64,000 bases of DNA from Rhabdophis nuchalis (Eukaryota > Chordata > Lepidosauria > Squamata > Natricidae), in assembly GCA_039707465.1 (NCBI GenBank), contig CM077646.1, forward strand, positions 76,098,715 through 76,162,714, written 5' to 3'. Below the pieces are notes generated by a model. The model worked only from the letters and a program-made list of their open reading frames with translations, was not told the DNA's origin and did not search any database. Shown here piece after piece: positions 35,906 to 47,802 of the stretch (positions are counted from its first letter, which is position 1; each line of letters opens with the position of its first letter). The position numbers were made by a program, and so were the translations under genes.

Positions 35906-36984
35906 AAAGTAGACTTGCAGAAAAATCTTGCAGAATGGAGGCAAAGATACATCATGTCTTCCTCTTCCCTGTCCAAGTTTCTTTTTCTCCTCTCATAATA
36001 GTCAACATTTCCATGGCCATTGGATATGTTCCATATTTAGAAAGTTGTTTTCAGGTGTGCTCCCTCCCCCAGAATTTTGTGTTTCTCCCCCTTCTATGTG
36101 GATGGTGCTGTTTTGCTACATTATAATTTACACTTGCGGGACAGGAATTGTTGCAGGATTATTGGAAACAGAAAGCAGAATTCATTGTGACTTGACAAAA
36201 ACATTTAACTTGAAATTCCCTGCACATTCACTTCCGCCTGAGTCTGACTGTAGTATCTGATAGTACTAGGAGTCTTTGCTGAATGATGCTGAATGATGAT
36301 ATGTCTAGACAATTTATTGTTTGTTTATAGTACAATCCATTAAGTGGTTACTAATTGCTGGAAGAAGTGGCTATAAAATATATATAAGTTGGTTTTATGA
36401 AGACAATACTTGAATCTACTAAAGACAAGCAACGAACAATAGGTTTTGTCAGATCAATATTGTATTGTATCTTATATAAAATCTTGTGATTTTTACATAG
36501 CATAAAAGTCCTATACAGCAAACATGATTTCTTGAACCTGGAATTAATAACCCATTGTGCCAATAAACTTATAGAAAAGTATCAGGTTCTAAGATTGGTG
36601 TCTTAGTATTAATTTATAGTTAACATTTACAGTGATGTTAATAATATATGGATGAGAGGAAGCTAGCTAGATACTCTATAATGAAATAGCCAATGCACCT
36701 CATCCGGTCTTGACAATCATCAGAGATTTAGATAATCTCTGATGTAAACATCTCTCTTCCATTATGAAATGGAATCAGAGATCAGCAACACACAACCTTA
36801 GTTTGATTTTATTTCTGCAAGTGAGCAGCTTGGGCCTGTGATATGAATCATATACCCCCTTCCCTATAGCTGACTGAGAATAAGAATGAAAAAGAAAGTA
36901 GGAGAAAGAGACAGAGAGTAAAGAAATCACGCTGCCCATTTTTACTCTGGCATCTTCCCTTCCTCCATATTTTTTTCACTGAGT
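35906..36984. other. unclassified intron sequence
   Basis: One 11-bp-arm palindrome at 36718-36744; otherwise nothing. Confidence 0.45.
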
Positions 36985-37418
36985 ATCCCTGCGGGTCCCT
37001 TGGACTCCAAGGCGATCAAACCAGTCAATCCTAGAGGAGATCAACCTTGACTGCTCTTTAGAAGGCCAGATCCTGAAGATGAACCTCAAATACTTCCCTT
37101 CTCAAAACAAGCAGGAAGAACTCTACTTCTCAAATGAAGATTCCAAACAGAAGTTCTTCTATTGCTGATAACCAATAGGGAATAATAGGCCACCTAATGA
37201 GAAAGAAGGGCTTGCTGGAGAAGAGCCTAATGCTGGGAAAGATTGAGGGCAAAAGAAGAAGGATACGACAGAGAATGAGGTTGCTGGATGGAGTCACTGA
37301 AACAGTAGGCCTGAGCTTAAATGGATCCAGGGGATGGTAGAGAATAGGAAGGCCTGGACAAACGTTGTCCATGGGGTCACAATGGGTCAGACTTCGCAAC
37401 TAACAACAGCAACAACAA
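36985..37418 (+). mobile_element. BovB (RTE) LINE 3' end
   Basis: 'gatcaaaccagtcaatccta', 'aatgctgggaaagattgagg' and 'gttgtccatggggtcacaat' then 'gggtcag...caactaacaacagcaacaac' form a BovB 3' end. Nearly the same segment recurs at 54985-55316. Confidence 0.85.
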
Positions 37419-38738
37419 ATCCCTAAGGAGAAAAAGGTTTACATCCATAGTTTATATTATTTGCTTATTTAAAACTTATATAGCTGCCCATTTTAAAAAC
37501 AATTCTAGTATATATGCACTTGAATATTGCTGCATTTTATGTTTCTGTTCCTTAATTTTTGCAATGTGATTCGATACCTAGTTATCACTGCACAAGGCCT
37601 TGGGATTGGTGGTAATATCCTCCTTCCTTCTCCTACTTCTCTAACCCCAAGAGGCAAAACATTTTTATAGCGCTTTAAAAGCATGCGTATCTAACGTGCA
37701 ATTATGCGTTTAATTAAACCTTTCTTGATTTAGCTGCTGGGAGCCCTGAGGGAAATGACAGTTTATTTCTAAAAAGGATTTGATGCATAAGGACCTGATT
37801 TATCTCTCATTAGTCTTGCTTTTTACAAGGTTCAGCCCTGTGGGTTTTAGGAGCTTTCCTGTGATTGAATCTCTGTGAAAGTGAGAGAAGAATTCAGTTG
37901 CAGTTTTTTCTCTCTCTTCTTCTTGTTGTTTTAGATGTTCTGATTTTAGCATATTGAGCTAGAACTGAAGGTGCAAATTAATCCTGTTAGATGTTCAGTT
38001 AACTGTTAAAATAATTTTGAATTAGGGAATGAGAGAGCTCACCCACAGCGCAGACAGAAACAACTCATGTTTCAAATGTATGGGTTGTTTTTTTTTAAAA
38101 AGGATTTTGGTGGCATCAAAAAATTACAAACATTTTTACATTTAAATACAGAGATGACTGAAAAGTAAAGGGCTATGACTCAGCAGGATTGCTCAAATAT
38201 GGCAGACCTGCTGCCTAGGTGCATCCTTTTGTTCAATGAATTACAGAAGATGAATTACCATGGAAACTAAACGGTTAGGCTATTATTTATTGCTCTTAGT
38301 GATTTTTCCTATTCAGAAGAAAGCAGATAAGAAGGGGAAATGAATATACTTACTCCACACCCCACCCAACCCACTCAAGCAAGCAATAATCCAGGTGTTT
38401 GCATATAAGAAGAAAGTGCAAAGTGTAAGGCGGATATAAACATACAGCTGAGTATGGCTCCTCTGAGTTAATAGGCTTTGGGCAATGCCTTGTGTTGATA
38501 CTTGGAATTAGAGTTACAGTTTTGCCTTTAATTAGGCTTATCTTGCATATTTAAAACATTCATATAGCTGCCTGTTGTAAAAACAACTCTAGTCTATATA
38601 AGAAACACTTGTGTGCAATGAGTCTTTCAAACACATTGATGTGTCTAAGGGCATATATTAATTTATGTATAAGCATGATTATTTTATACATTACAGTAGA
38701 ATTCCATCTGCCACAGTATGCCTGGCTCATAAAGTTCT
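37419..38738. other. largely unique sequence, candidate conserved element inside
   Basis: 37640-38060 has no repeat resemblance, balanced composition and AT-core motifs (gcgtttaattaaac). An RFX X-box-like site, attaccatggaaac, lies at 38254-38267. Function is only a suggestion. Confidence 0.35.
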
Positions 38739-39690
38739 GTTGTGATGTGGCCTGGCTTTAAGGAGCTTGACAACTGCTACTCAGACTGTCAATTTCTGTG
38801 TCTCAAACAGGATCCTCGTGAGGAGGGATGCTTACCTTAATAATTGGCTAAAAGAGACTCTCTCTACTCTCTTCCTGTTCAAGAGACAGCTGCCAACTAT
38901 GCTGTCTCTTATCTGATTGTTTCCTAGGCAGCATTTCTGGGCCCAGCTCGTTCTGACATACCATTTACAACAAGAAACCCAACCAGATGAGCTAATTCTA
39001 CATTATTGTAAAGTTTACATTACCAGAATCTTGGAAGTCTGAATGCACATCTCTCCCCCATCTCCTTTACAGCACAAGAAACCAGGGAAGGCCTTTTGTG
39101 AGCCTCTCGCCCTACCTGTGTTCCTGCTGCAGGCTCACTTGCCTTTTATCTGACCATTCCCTTGGTCTCTTTGTTTCCCCATTCCCCATGTCTCTTTGTC
39201 CTACATCCCAAGGTCATTCCGGCATACCATTACAGAGATTGTGTGATCGTTATGGCTGTTATTTTTCCCTGATGTTTATTTTGTCAATGCAAGCTTGTAT
39301 GTTGAATGTATTCTGGGATTTCTGTGCAATAGGTTCTCCTACATTACTTGTGGCTCTATCCCAACTTGTGACCTGCTCCATGACTTTTTTTGCTTTGTAG
39401 TTTTCTAAGGGAGATAACCTTTAATATGAGTTTAGCTGATATATTGCTGCTGATTATAGCAGCACTACATGTTTCTTTCCTTCAACATTTATTGTTTTTG
39501 TACATAGCTACTTAGAGTTAAAAAGGAATGTTTACTGTCATGTTCCTTTGTTTTTTAAATAAAGGCTATTTTAATAATCCCTGGTGAGATTGATTTAACT
39601 CCCAAAGGGAGTAGGGATTGATTTAGCTAGTCACATGTCTCAGAGCTCCACAGTCGGGAGATGGTACAGCACAATTTATTTTATTTTCAT
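38739..39690 (+). repeat. possible solo-LTR-like segment
   Basis: Starts tgttgtgatgtggcc, is pyrimidine-rich, and has a polyadenylation signal (aataaaggct) near 39558 followed by about 100 bp. No flanking duplication was found, so this is weak. Confidence 0.25.
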
Positions 39691-40187
39691 CATAATTTCC
39701 CTTCTTTTAAATGCAACTTGTGGCATTCCCACCTATCTTATGAGAATCTTATTTATAAATATAAAAAATATAAATAAGAAATGAAATTGCTGAAATGTAC
39801 ATAAGGAACTGAATGCAGCCTTTTCTGCTAGGTGCACATGAAATTAATTCATTTGCTGTGATGGTTGAATGCTACACTGCAGCACACAGTGATAATGAAA
39901 GAACCAGGGATAAATTTGGGGGGAAATTGTGCAATTCCAACTAATGCAATGGTGGGGAAGGGGAGGGAATTGTTTGAGAGGATATGAATGGATAGATGGA
40001 AACAAGTCAAAACAAAAGTAATCGATGTTTATTTAGTAAGTATATGCCTACAAAGTATTTTTTGTTTTAAATATGTGGTTTATGCACAAGCCTGTTCATA
40101 CGTATACATTACCAAGGAATGAATCTAAAAGTAGGGTTGATTTGACACTTCGCATTGAAAGATAAGAATTACTGCATGATTGGGAGA
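39691..40187. other. unclassified intron sequence
   Basis: AT-rich; nothing recognised. Confidence 0.5.
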
Positions 40188-40195
40188 GATGTTGA

Positions 40196-40506
40196 CTGGG
40201 GTGGGATCCTACCGGTTTAACAACCAGTTCGCTGAGCACGCAGTTCACTATTACCAGATGCACGATGCGTGCGTGTGAACAATTTAGAGAAGACTTACCT
40301 TCCGGATTACTGCTTGGAAAGGAAAACAGCTGAGTTGCAGCAATCCATTCTGCCGTGCGACTCAGCTGAGAAGATAAAAGTAGGTAAAATGCAGGAGTAG
40401 GTGGGTGAGCCAACTTGCAAGTGGGTGTGAACCAGTTCAGTCTAAGTGGATCTTCGGAGCTACCGGTTTGCCCGAACCACTCCAGATCAGTAGAATCTCA
40501 CCCCTG
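40196..40506. mobile_element. hAT-like MITE, 311 bp, perfect 8-bp duplication
   Basis: Starts ctggggtgggatcctaccg, ends agaatctcacccctg. gatgttga on both sides (40188-40195 and 40507-40514). Confidence 0.9.
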
Positions 40507-40998
40507 GATGTTGATTATGAGACAGATCATTATTTAGTAGTGTCAAGAATGGATCTGGGGAAAATGGATATGAGATAAAAAAAAGAAGTGAAAAAATGGG
40601 AATGAAAGTAGAATAATTGTAGGAAGAACAATTGTGACTCCTATATGAAAAAGCATTAGAAGATATATCCATCTCAGCATAATAAAATTGGATATAAAGA
40701 AAAATGATATGGACAGTTCTTGGAACAACGTGAAAAGAATTAATGACAATATGCCACAGAAGTGGGTGCAGTTATGCTAATGGAAAGCTGAAATGAAAAA
40801 GGCTGTACATGAGAACAAGGCATGTAAAAGATTGCTTTAAAAATGAAGATGTGAAGAATGTATTCAATGCTGTATATAGAGGGAAAAAGACATTTGCAAA
40901 GAATGTAATCAAAGAGGAAAAAGGAATCATTAAGATTATAAGAGGCAAAGAGAATGTTGAGTGATTTTCATGAAAAAAATATTTTGGAAGGGCTAAGC

Positions 40999-41224
40999 CA
41001 AGGGTAGTTAACCTTTTTATACCTATCGCCCACTTTTGTATCTCTGTTAGTAGTAAAATTTTCTAACCGCCCACCGGTTCCACAGTAATGGTGATTTATA
41101 AAGTAGGAAAGTCAATTAAATTAAAAAAAGGAAAGTGCTTCAGTATCGGACAAAACCCCTACCGCCCACCATGAAAGCTGGAACACCCACTAGTGGGCGG
41201 TAGGGACCAGGTTGACTATCACTG
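40999..41224. mobile_element. hAT-like MITE, 226 bp
   Basis: Starts caagggtagttaacc, ends ggttgactatcactg. Flanks ggctaagc and ggctaaac (7/8). Contains 'ccgcccacc' near both ends. Confidence 0.85.
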
Positions 41225-41387
41225 GGCTAAACAATGCACCTTCATTCCATCCAGCCATTCCACAAAGTGAATGAAATTAGGAATAAAATCGATGTAACAT
41301 AGTTATTTGGAGTGCAGTGATGAAGAAATGATTAAAGCATGTTTTGGAGATTTGTTTGGGAACTAAATGATACATCAAGAGTGAAAT

Positions 41388-41605
41388 TGAGAGCCAGTTT
41401 GGTTTAGTGGTTAAGGCCTTAGGCTAGAAACTAGGAGACTGTGAGTTCTAGTCCTGCCTTAGGCATGAAAGCTGGCTGGGTGTTTTTGATTTGGTCACTC
41501 TCTCTCAGCACAAAACTCCTCACAACTTTGTTGTATTCAGGGAAACAGAAGGACTAAGGATATTATCTATATTTGCCATGTTGAGTTACTTATAAAGTAA
41601 ATAAA
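41388..41605 (+). mobile_element. tRNA-derived SINE
   Basis: A box in 'tttggtttagtggttaaggc', B box in 'gtgagttctagtcctgcc', then 'cactctctctcagcac' and a 'gagttacttataaagtaaat' tail. Reverse copies at 48053-48267 and 22605. Confidence 0.85.
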
Positions 41606-41749
41606 CAGGAATGCTAAACTCTGTGACAATATTGAAAAATTGTGAGCCTGCAGATGTAAATGATGAAACCAGGGAAAAGTTAAAATATGGATAGCATTTG
41701 CTTATGGAACGTCTGTGTGACGAAGGAGCACAGCTTGGCCTGATGGTTA

Positions 41750-41870
41750 TCTATTTGTTTACCGAATATATGAGGGTGCCCATCCATCTTGGGGTGGCGA
41801 ACAAAAGTAAAAACCATAAACAATCATAAAAGAACAAACAAACAAACAAAACCAGGTTGAGTTTTTTTCA
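41750..41870 (-). repeat. LINE 3' tail remnant
   Basis: 'catccatcttggggtggcga' and A-rich flank resemble reversed LINE tails. Weak. Confidence 0.3.
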
Positions 41871-42349
41871 TTAAAAATCTTTAAAAAAAAACAAAACCAT
41901 GCCATACATCCAGATCAGAACTTTTAGTTTTAAAATCTTGCTTGAAAGTTAAAGTAAAGTATACCAAAGTGCATGAAAGGGACAAAATTGAAGAGTTACA
42001 ATCATAGATTGATATATGATAATATACTAGGATATTGAAATGATGATTTTATAATGGTAAAATATTTGAATAGTTTAAGAATTAAGCCTCAATATAGTAA
42101 AACTATTGATAAATGAATTGACAATTTGGTTAAAAAAGGTAGCTTTTCAACATACTGCAGTAGCAATTGTGCAACATATTTTAGAGCTTCAGGATGCTGT
42201 TGTTTTCCTCACTAACAAATGTGGACTATGAGATTACTATTTTCTGTTTTAACAGCAGAATGGCAAAAGAGGGAACTAATCTTTATGTTTATATTCTGAG
42301 ACAAAAAGAACAATATGAGAGAATATGAATAATTGCTTAGACTTCTGTC

Positions 42350-42717
42350 AGTTGACAGGGCATTTCTATATAGGACTAATAACCTGGCATTGCCTGGGTA
42401 TTTATTTATAGGGAGAAAATGTCTGGACCAAACATAATTTCTAATGTTAGATTTTCTCCCTTACCAGAATAAGGGAGATACTATGTAGTACAGTAAAGCC
42501 ATTACCGTGGCAACTCCACTGTGTTGTACAGTAGAAGCCATTTTATGGGAGTACAGTAGAAGCCATTTTAAGGCACAATAGGCTGTATCCTAACAGAACA
42601 CCTTCCCCTCAAGGGATGTTAGGGGTATCTTACCCCCATAGTATTTTTTCCAGAGAGTAAGTCACCTGTGTACCAGGTTTGGTTGAAATTGCTCGAGATG
42701 CTCTAGAGTTATGCAGG

Positions 42718-42718
<1 letters not shown>
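42350..42718 (+). repeat. unclassified interspersed repeat ending in (AC)n
   Basis: 'cctggcattgcctgggtatt' to 'ggttgaaattgctcgagatg' and 'agagttatgcaggaac', then an AC run. Looks like a dispersed family with an AC tail. A 25-bp unit (agtacagtagaagccatttt) is tandemly doubled at 42525-42575. Confidence 0.45.

Positions 42719-42755
<37 letters not shown>
42719..42755. repeat. (AC)n microsatellite
   Basis: About 18 perfect units. Confidence 0.97.
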
Positions 42756-42757
<2 letters not shown>

Positions 42758-43945
42758 TGGAATACAAATGGTACAACATTCTATCTGCCGAATAAAGGAT
42801 TTAAGAGAGATAGGAGGCTTAGTCTAGTGGCAAAGCTTGGGTCATATACATTTGGGAAAGAGAAAATGTCTTTCTGGCAGTTTGTGTCAAAGTCGTTTCA
42901 TTTCAGATCAGGCTTTATCAAAACCTAGTGTAGTTTGTTTTATAAAGAGAAGCCCCAAGACCTTAGGCCTGCAATTATTTCCTGGGACCAAGTATATGTG
43001 ATTCTGTCATTTAGAGATATGACTTTGTGTTCTTGAACTAGAGAAATTCAATGTTCATTGTTCAGAACAGTTTATGCAAATATGGAATTTAAAGGATGGT
43101 TGATAAATGCTAAATGAAATTGTACTATTTGATGAAAGAAGGTAAAATTTTAGTGAATATATAACATTCAACAGTAAGATAAGGATCTGTGATGTCCCAC
43201 TGGTTGCTTAATGCATTTTGGCTACATAGAAAAGGAATGCTTCTGATGATGTTGTAGTTGCTTTGGGATAGGTTTTGGGGTGTACTTTTGCCTGCAGATA
43301 TTGCTGTATTGTTGGATAAGAAATGGAATGATTTGCAGGAAATGCTATATACATTATATAGAGAGCAATGAGGAGAATGACTATGAAAATAATATTTCAA
43401 AGATCAAGTTAGGAGTATTTGACAGGGAAAATAGAGTACATGATTTTAAATTATAGATAAGTGGTGAAAAATTAAAGCAAATAGTTGAATATGTGTTATC
43501 AGAACGTTTGCTAAAGATTGGAAAAAGAAGAAATGTTCACATGTGCAAATTCTGCTAGAAAGGTAGAAAGTAGCATGTGATAGTTTACAAGTAATGAATA
43601 ATTTGTTGAAATAAGTAAAATAGCTTTGTGCTGGAAAGTGCATCTGCCCAGTGGAATGTGGAAATGAAAATTGGATGTCTCAAGATAAACATGGAAGGAA
43701 GGGGCAACAGGAAGGGGCTATTTAGGAAAAGTATGTGGTTAGCCAGGAAGAGATAGGATCAAGAATGAATGCTGAATTAACATGGACTGAGTACAAAACT
43801 GATTGACCAGGTTTTTTAAAAGCATATGGGGATGATTTAGTCACACAGAATGAATGGGGATCAAACTGCTACATCCTAATACACAAAGGTGCTGATGATT
43901 TTCTTTTTTAAACAAAAAAAATTCATTAGCTAAGGATTATACACA

Positions 43946-44298
43946 GGGTTGTGGTGGCGCAGTGGCTAAGACGCTGACCTTGTCGATCAGAAAGGCCAGC
44001 AGTTCGGCAGTTCAAATCCCTAGCACCACATAACTGAGTGAGCTCCCATTACTTGTCGCAGCTTCTGCTGACCTAGCAGTTCAAAAGCATGTAAAAATGC
44101 AAGTAGAAAAATAGGGACCACCTTTGGTGGGAAGGTAACAGCATGCTGTGCATCCTCAGTGTTTAGTCATGCTGGCCACATGACCATGGAGATGTCTTTG
44201 GACAGCGCTAGCACTTTGGCTTTGAAACTGAGATGAGCACCTCTCCCTAGCGTAGGGAACAACTAGTATATATGTGTGAGGGGAACCTTTACCTTTAT
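43946..44298 (+). mobile_element. Sauria SINE, full length
   Basis: tRNA head with A box (tggcgcagtggctaag) and B box (agttcaaatcc), then 'gctcccattacttgtcgcag', 'catgctggccacatgaccat', 'ggacagcgctagc' and the 3' end 'ggaacctttacctttat'. About 350 bp as expected for the family. The region 'cagcagttcggcagttc' looks like a small internal duplication. Confidence 0.9.
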
Positions 44299-44877
44299 AC
44301 TCATTTTGGAACATAATTCTTGATCTTCTTGGTGAAGATGTAATTTTCATCAAAATGTGAGCTTTTCTTACAAAGATATTTTGGGATATCAGAAATGACT
44401 TGCTGGCTTTACAACACAATGGGCATCTCCCCAGCAAGACTTGTATACCATCTGCCTGGATCTGCGCAAATCAATAACGTTGAAGTGTCTGTCACTCAAA
44501 AAAAAAAGATATGCCATCTGATTACTTTAACAACTGAAAAAGGGAGCGTTTACAGAAATCTCTGGAAATGTAGGTGCAGGGTGTTATAAATTATAGACAG
44601 AGTTCCAGGGTTGTCCTGTGCAAGGAATTATACTGATATGTTGTTGTCAGATTATAATATGCAAATTATAATATGCAACAATGATGAAAAGACAAGGAGT
44701 AGATCATAGTAACTATTCTTACCCATTCCTATGGCAAAGTGTGGAACAATGAGAATGAGTGATCTAAGCTTGAAATGATTGGCATTTCCCAGACCTCTAT
44801 AAGATGAATGTCCTGTTTTTGGTAGCCAACTTGAAATCATGAGTTTCTAACAACAATAGACAAAGCCTGGGGAAAAG
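44299..44877. other. unclassified intron sequence
   Basis: A 14-bp tandem repeat (ttataatatgcaaa) at about 44650-44680; otherwise nothing. Confidence 0.45.
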
Positions 44878-44879
44878 TA

Positions 44880-45201
44880 CAGGTAGCTCTCGACTTACAA
44901 GAGTTCATTTAGTGACCTTTCAAAGTTACAGAGGCACTGAAAAAAGTGACTTATGACTGTTTTTCACACTAATGACTATTGCAGCATCCCCATGGTCATG
45001 TGATCACCCATTGCGACCCTCTGACAAACAAAGTCAATGGGGAAGTCGGATTCACTTAACAACAGTGTTACTAATTTATCAACTGCAGTTAACAAATGTG
45101 AGAAAGAAAGTTGTAAAATGGGACAAAACACACTAAACAAATTTCGCACTTAGCAACATAAATTTTGGACTCTGTTGTGCTTGTAAGTCGAGGACTATCT
45201 G
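44880..45201. mobile_element. TA-flanked (Tc1/mariner-like) MITE, 322 bp
   Basis: Terminal repeats caggtagctctcgacttac and gtaagtcgaggactatctg, with TA immediately outside both ends. Interior has 'cagcatccccatggtcatgt' and 'cacttaacaacagtg'. The superfamily is inferred from the TA duplication. Confidence 0.85.
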
Positions 45202-45249
45202 TATGGTGTCACATACTTGATACATTACTTCATTACCATGTTAATCAAT

Positions 45250-45660
45250 AGGTTCTGGGGTCCAAGTTAAAGTTCTGGATTCATCTATAAAGCCCTACTT
45301 GGCCCATCTCCTGTGTACCTTCAGGGCACAGGTGGTATTCAGCAGGTTCTGACCAGTTCTGGAGAACCAGTAGCAGACATTTTGAGTAGTTTGGAGAACC
45401 GGTAAATACCACCTCTGATTGGCCCCACCCCCATCTATTCTTTGCCTCCCAAGTCCCAGCTGATTGGGAGGAAATGGAGATTTTGCAGTAACCTTCCCCT
45501 GCCACACCCATGCCCACAGAACTGGTAGTAACATTTTTTTGAATCCCACCACTGCTTCAGGGCCTTCTCCTGTGACTAGAATCAGCTGGTCCTGGCTGTA
45601 CATCTTGGAAAGAGAGTCTTAAGGTCCACACCGTATGGGAGATGAAGGGAATGGGGCCTT
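45250..45660 (+). repeat. degenerate L2-like fragment split by a MITE
   Basis: 'ttcatctataaagccctact' and, after the MITE, 'gccttctcctgtgactagaa' and 'ggggcctttcttcttggtgg' recall an L2 ORF C-terminus. Weak. Confidence 0.3.
45327..45554. mobile_element. hAT-like MITE, 228 bp, perfect 8-bp duplication
   Basis: Starts cacaggtggtattcagcag, ends ttgaatcccaccactg. cttcaggg on both sides (45319-45326 and 45555-45562). Reverse orientation of the 6093 and 47428 subfamily. Confidence 0.9.
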
Positions 45661-46368
45661 TCTTCTTGGTGGCAGCCTCAAATTTTTGAAGCAACTTAGC
45701 CCTTGAAGTTGATTTCTATAAAGCAAAGAAAATCTTTTTTGTTTTCGCATGTAATTGGGTGTTAATGGATGTATCGGGCAGCCCTTTCAGTTAACAATTT
45801 TTGTGATTCTGCAATTAATATTATAATATCGTAAATGACTTTGACTTTTTTAGGTTTGGGCAGCTAAAGCATTTAAATATAAAAAAATTACAAAAATATA
45901 AATATGGGCCCTGCGAAATTAGATTCATTAAAAAAAAATGCCTTAGCCTTGTGAAACATCTGTTTTTCCAGCCAGCCTTAGAATAGACCATCCATATTAA
46001 ACAAGTCAGCCATAGAATTTAGATTTACATGCCAGTAGAACTGAGAATACCTTAATCCTAAATTCAATGTTTGGTTAAACTCCTCTAGTAGAAAAGGCTG
46101 GGTAGAGTTGCATTGACACTGCAGTGCCATAATCAATTAGAGGAAGGCATTCATGCCCTTTTTTTTAAATTGCTAGTGTCTGCTGGTGCGTCTCAGCAAG
46201 CAGTTGCCATTCTGTTCTTCTGTTGCTTGATTTTGTAACAGGTAATAAATAAGAAGAAGCAAAATGACAGCTCTGCAGTTGTGTCTTTATTTTTGCTACA
46301 GGAGAAGCCGAGGGCTTCCATCGCTGACCAAGAATGAGGGAGGCACAGCCCTCAATCATATACAAATA
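45661..46368. other. unclassified intron sequence
   Basis: Nothing recognised. Confidence 0.5.
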
Positions 46369-46689
46369 CAGATAGTCCTCAATTTACAACAGTGATGATA
46401 TCATTGAAAAAAGTGACTGGTGACCATTTTTCACACTTATGATCCTTGCAGCATCCCTATGGATATGTGATCAAAATTAGGATGCTTGGTGACTGGTTGC
46501 AATGTCCTGGGATCATGTGATCACCTTTTGCAGCCTTAACAACCCTGTTACTACCTTAACAGCTGCAGATAGTCAGTTAACAAACCTGGCAAGAAAGGTC
46601 ATAAAATGAGGCAAAATTCAGTTAACAGCCGTCTCACTCAGCAACAGAAATTTGGGTTGTGATTGTGTTTGTTATTCGACAACTATCTG
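46369..46689. mobile_element. TA-flanked (Tc1/mariner-like) MITE, 321 bp
   Basis: Ends cagatagtcctcaatttac and ttattcgacaactatctg with TA on each side. Same family as 44880-45201. Confidence 0.85.
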
Positions 46690-46691
46690 TA

Positions 46692-47419
46692 CTCCATTGT
46701 GAATGTAGATGACATCAATAGCAAGGGAGGGGATTGCCCAATGATCTTGAGATCACAACAGAGAGTTCACACCATTATAGTTTTTAGTAGAAATGATATC
46801 AAAAGAAGAGAGTTGCCAACATTATACCCATGAAAATATCTGCTCACTCTTGAAAAGTATAGAATAGGCATGGGAATAACAGATCCACGTTAATGCATTT
46901 ATGGATTAAATAACCACTTCTACTAGTCAGCTAATACATTCAGAGTTTCTTACATATACTGTATACTGAAAATTCATACAAATATAGCAACATGACAAAA
47001 AATAAGCAAGATATGAGCAATACCATGAAAAGCACATTCTTTGGCTGTCATCCGAATGTTGTCAGGGAATTAACTAGGATAATGGGCTTCAAAAATCTGA
47101 ATCCCATTACTAAGAATGCCTGAAAAAGCCCTTCTATTTTCCATAAAAGAGACATGCTTTGATGTCTTTATCACCCATGTGGGATACAGCTGTGTGTTTC
47201 GCACTATTGTCATGTAATGCTAAGAAACATAAGGAGATCTGTAGTAGTAGAAAATAGTGGTAAGTATAGTAGAGCTATCGGTATATGGTAAAAATTGGCT
47301 TTATGTGGATTATTTCCACACATCGGTTGGAATCTATATCTTGTAAGCAACAGAGGGTGCATCTTCCTCTGTGATTGCTGTATTGTTGTTCAGTTATCAA
47401 ACAAGCCCCACCCCCAAAA
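46692..47419. other. unclassified intron sequence
   Basis: Nothing recognised. Confidence 0.5.
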
Positions 47420-47427
47420 GTCTGATT

Positions 47428-47628
47428 CAGTGGTGAAATTCAATTATTTTTTACTACCGGTTCTGTGGTGTGGCTTGGTGGGCGTGGCAGGGGAAGGATA
47501 CTGCAAAATCTCCATTCCCACCCCACTCTGGGCCAGCCAGCGGTGGCATTTGCCCGTTCCCTGAACTACTCAAAATTTCTGCTACTGGTTCTCCAGAACC
47601 TGTCAGAACCTGCTGGATTTCACCCCTG
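47428..47628. mobile_element. hAT-like MITE, 201 bp
   Basis: Starts cagtggtgaaattcaatt, ends gctggatttcacccctg. Flanks gtctgatt and gtcttatt (7/8). Shares 'ggcgtggcaggggaaggata' with 6093-6326. Confidence 0.9.
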
Positions 47629-47802
47629 GTCTTATTGTTAAAAAAAAGTTCCTGTACTTCAATAATAGTTGCTGGTTAATTAAAAGAAAAAGGATCTTTC
47701 TTACTTCTGTTTTTTCAATCTTCTTGCCACAAAGCAATTCCCCCAGTGACAGTTCTAGCAGTGCCTCTATTTGGTGCACTTACCATAGGTTATTGCAACT
47801 TG

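Larger units (their letters stand above)
40515..43700 (+). other. possible decayed RTE-type LINE, interrupted by other repeats
   Basis: Pieces such as DHYLVVSRMDLGK (about 40518), AEMKKAVHE (about 40790) and ISGEKLKQIVEY (about 43455) recall RTE-type ORFs. Stops are frequent. A hAT MITE, a SINE and a microsatellite-bearing repeat interrupt the region. Weak assignment. Confidence 0.25.

Noticed and set aside
38739..39690. A confident solo LTR
   Set aside because: TG start and AATAAA are present but no flanking duplication or clean CA end could be fixed; kept only as a low-confidence feature.
43946..44020. A tRNA gene at the start of the Sauria SINE
   Set aside because: It belongs to a full-length SINE with the standard non-tRNA body and tail.
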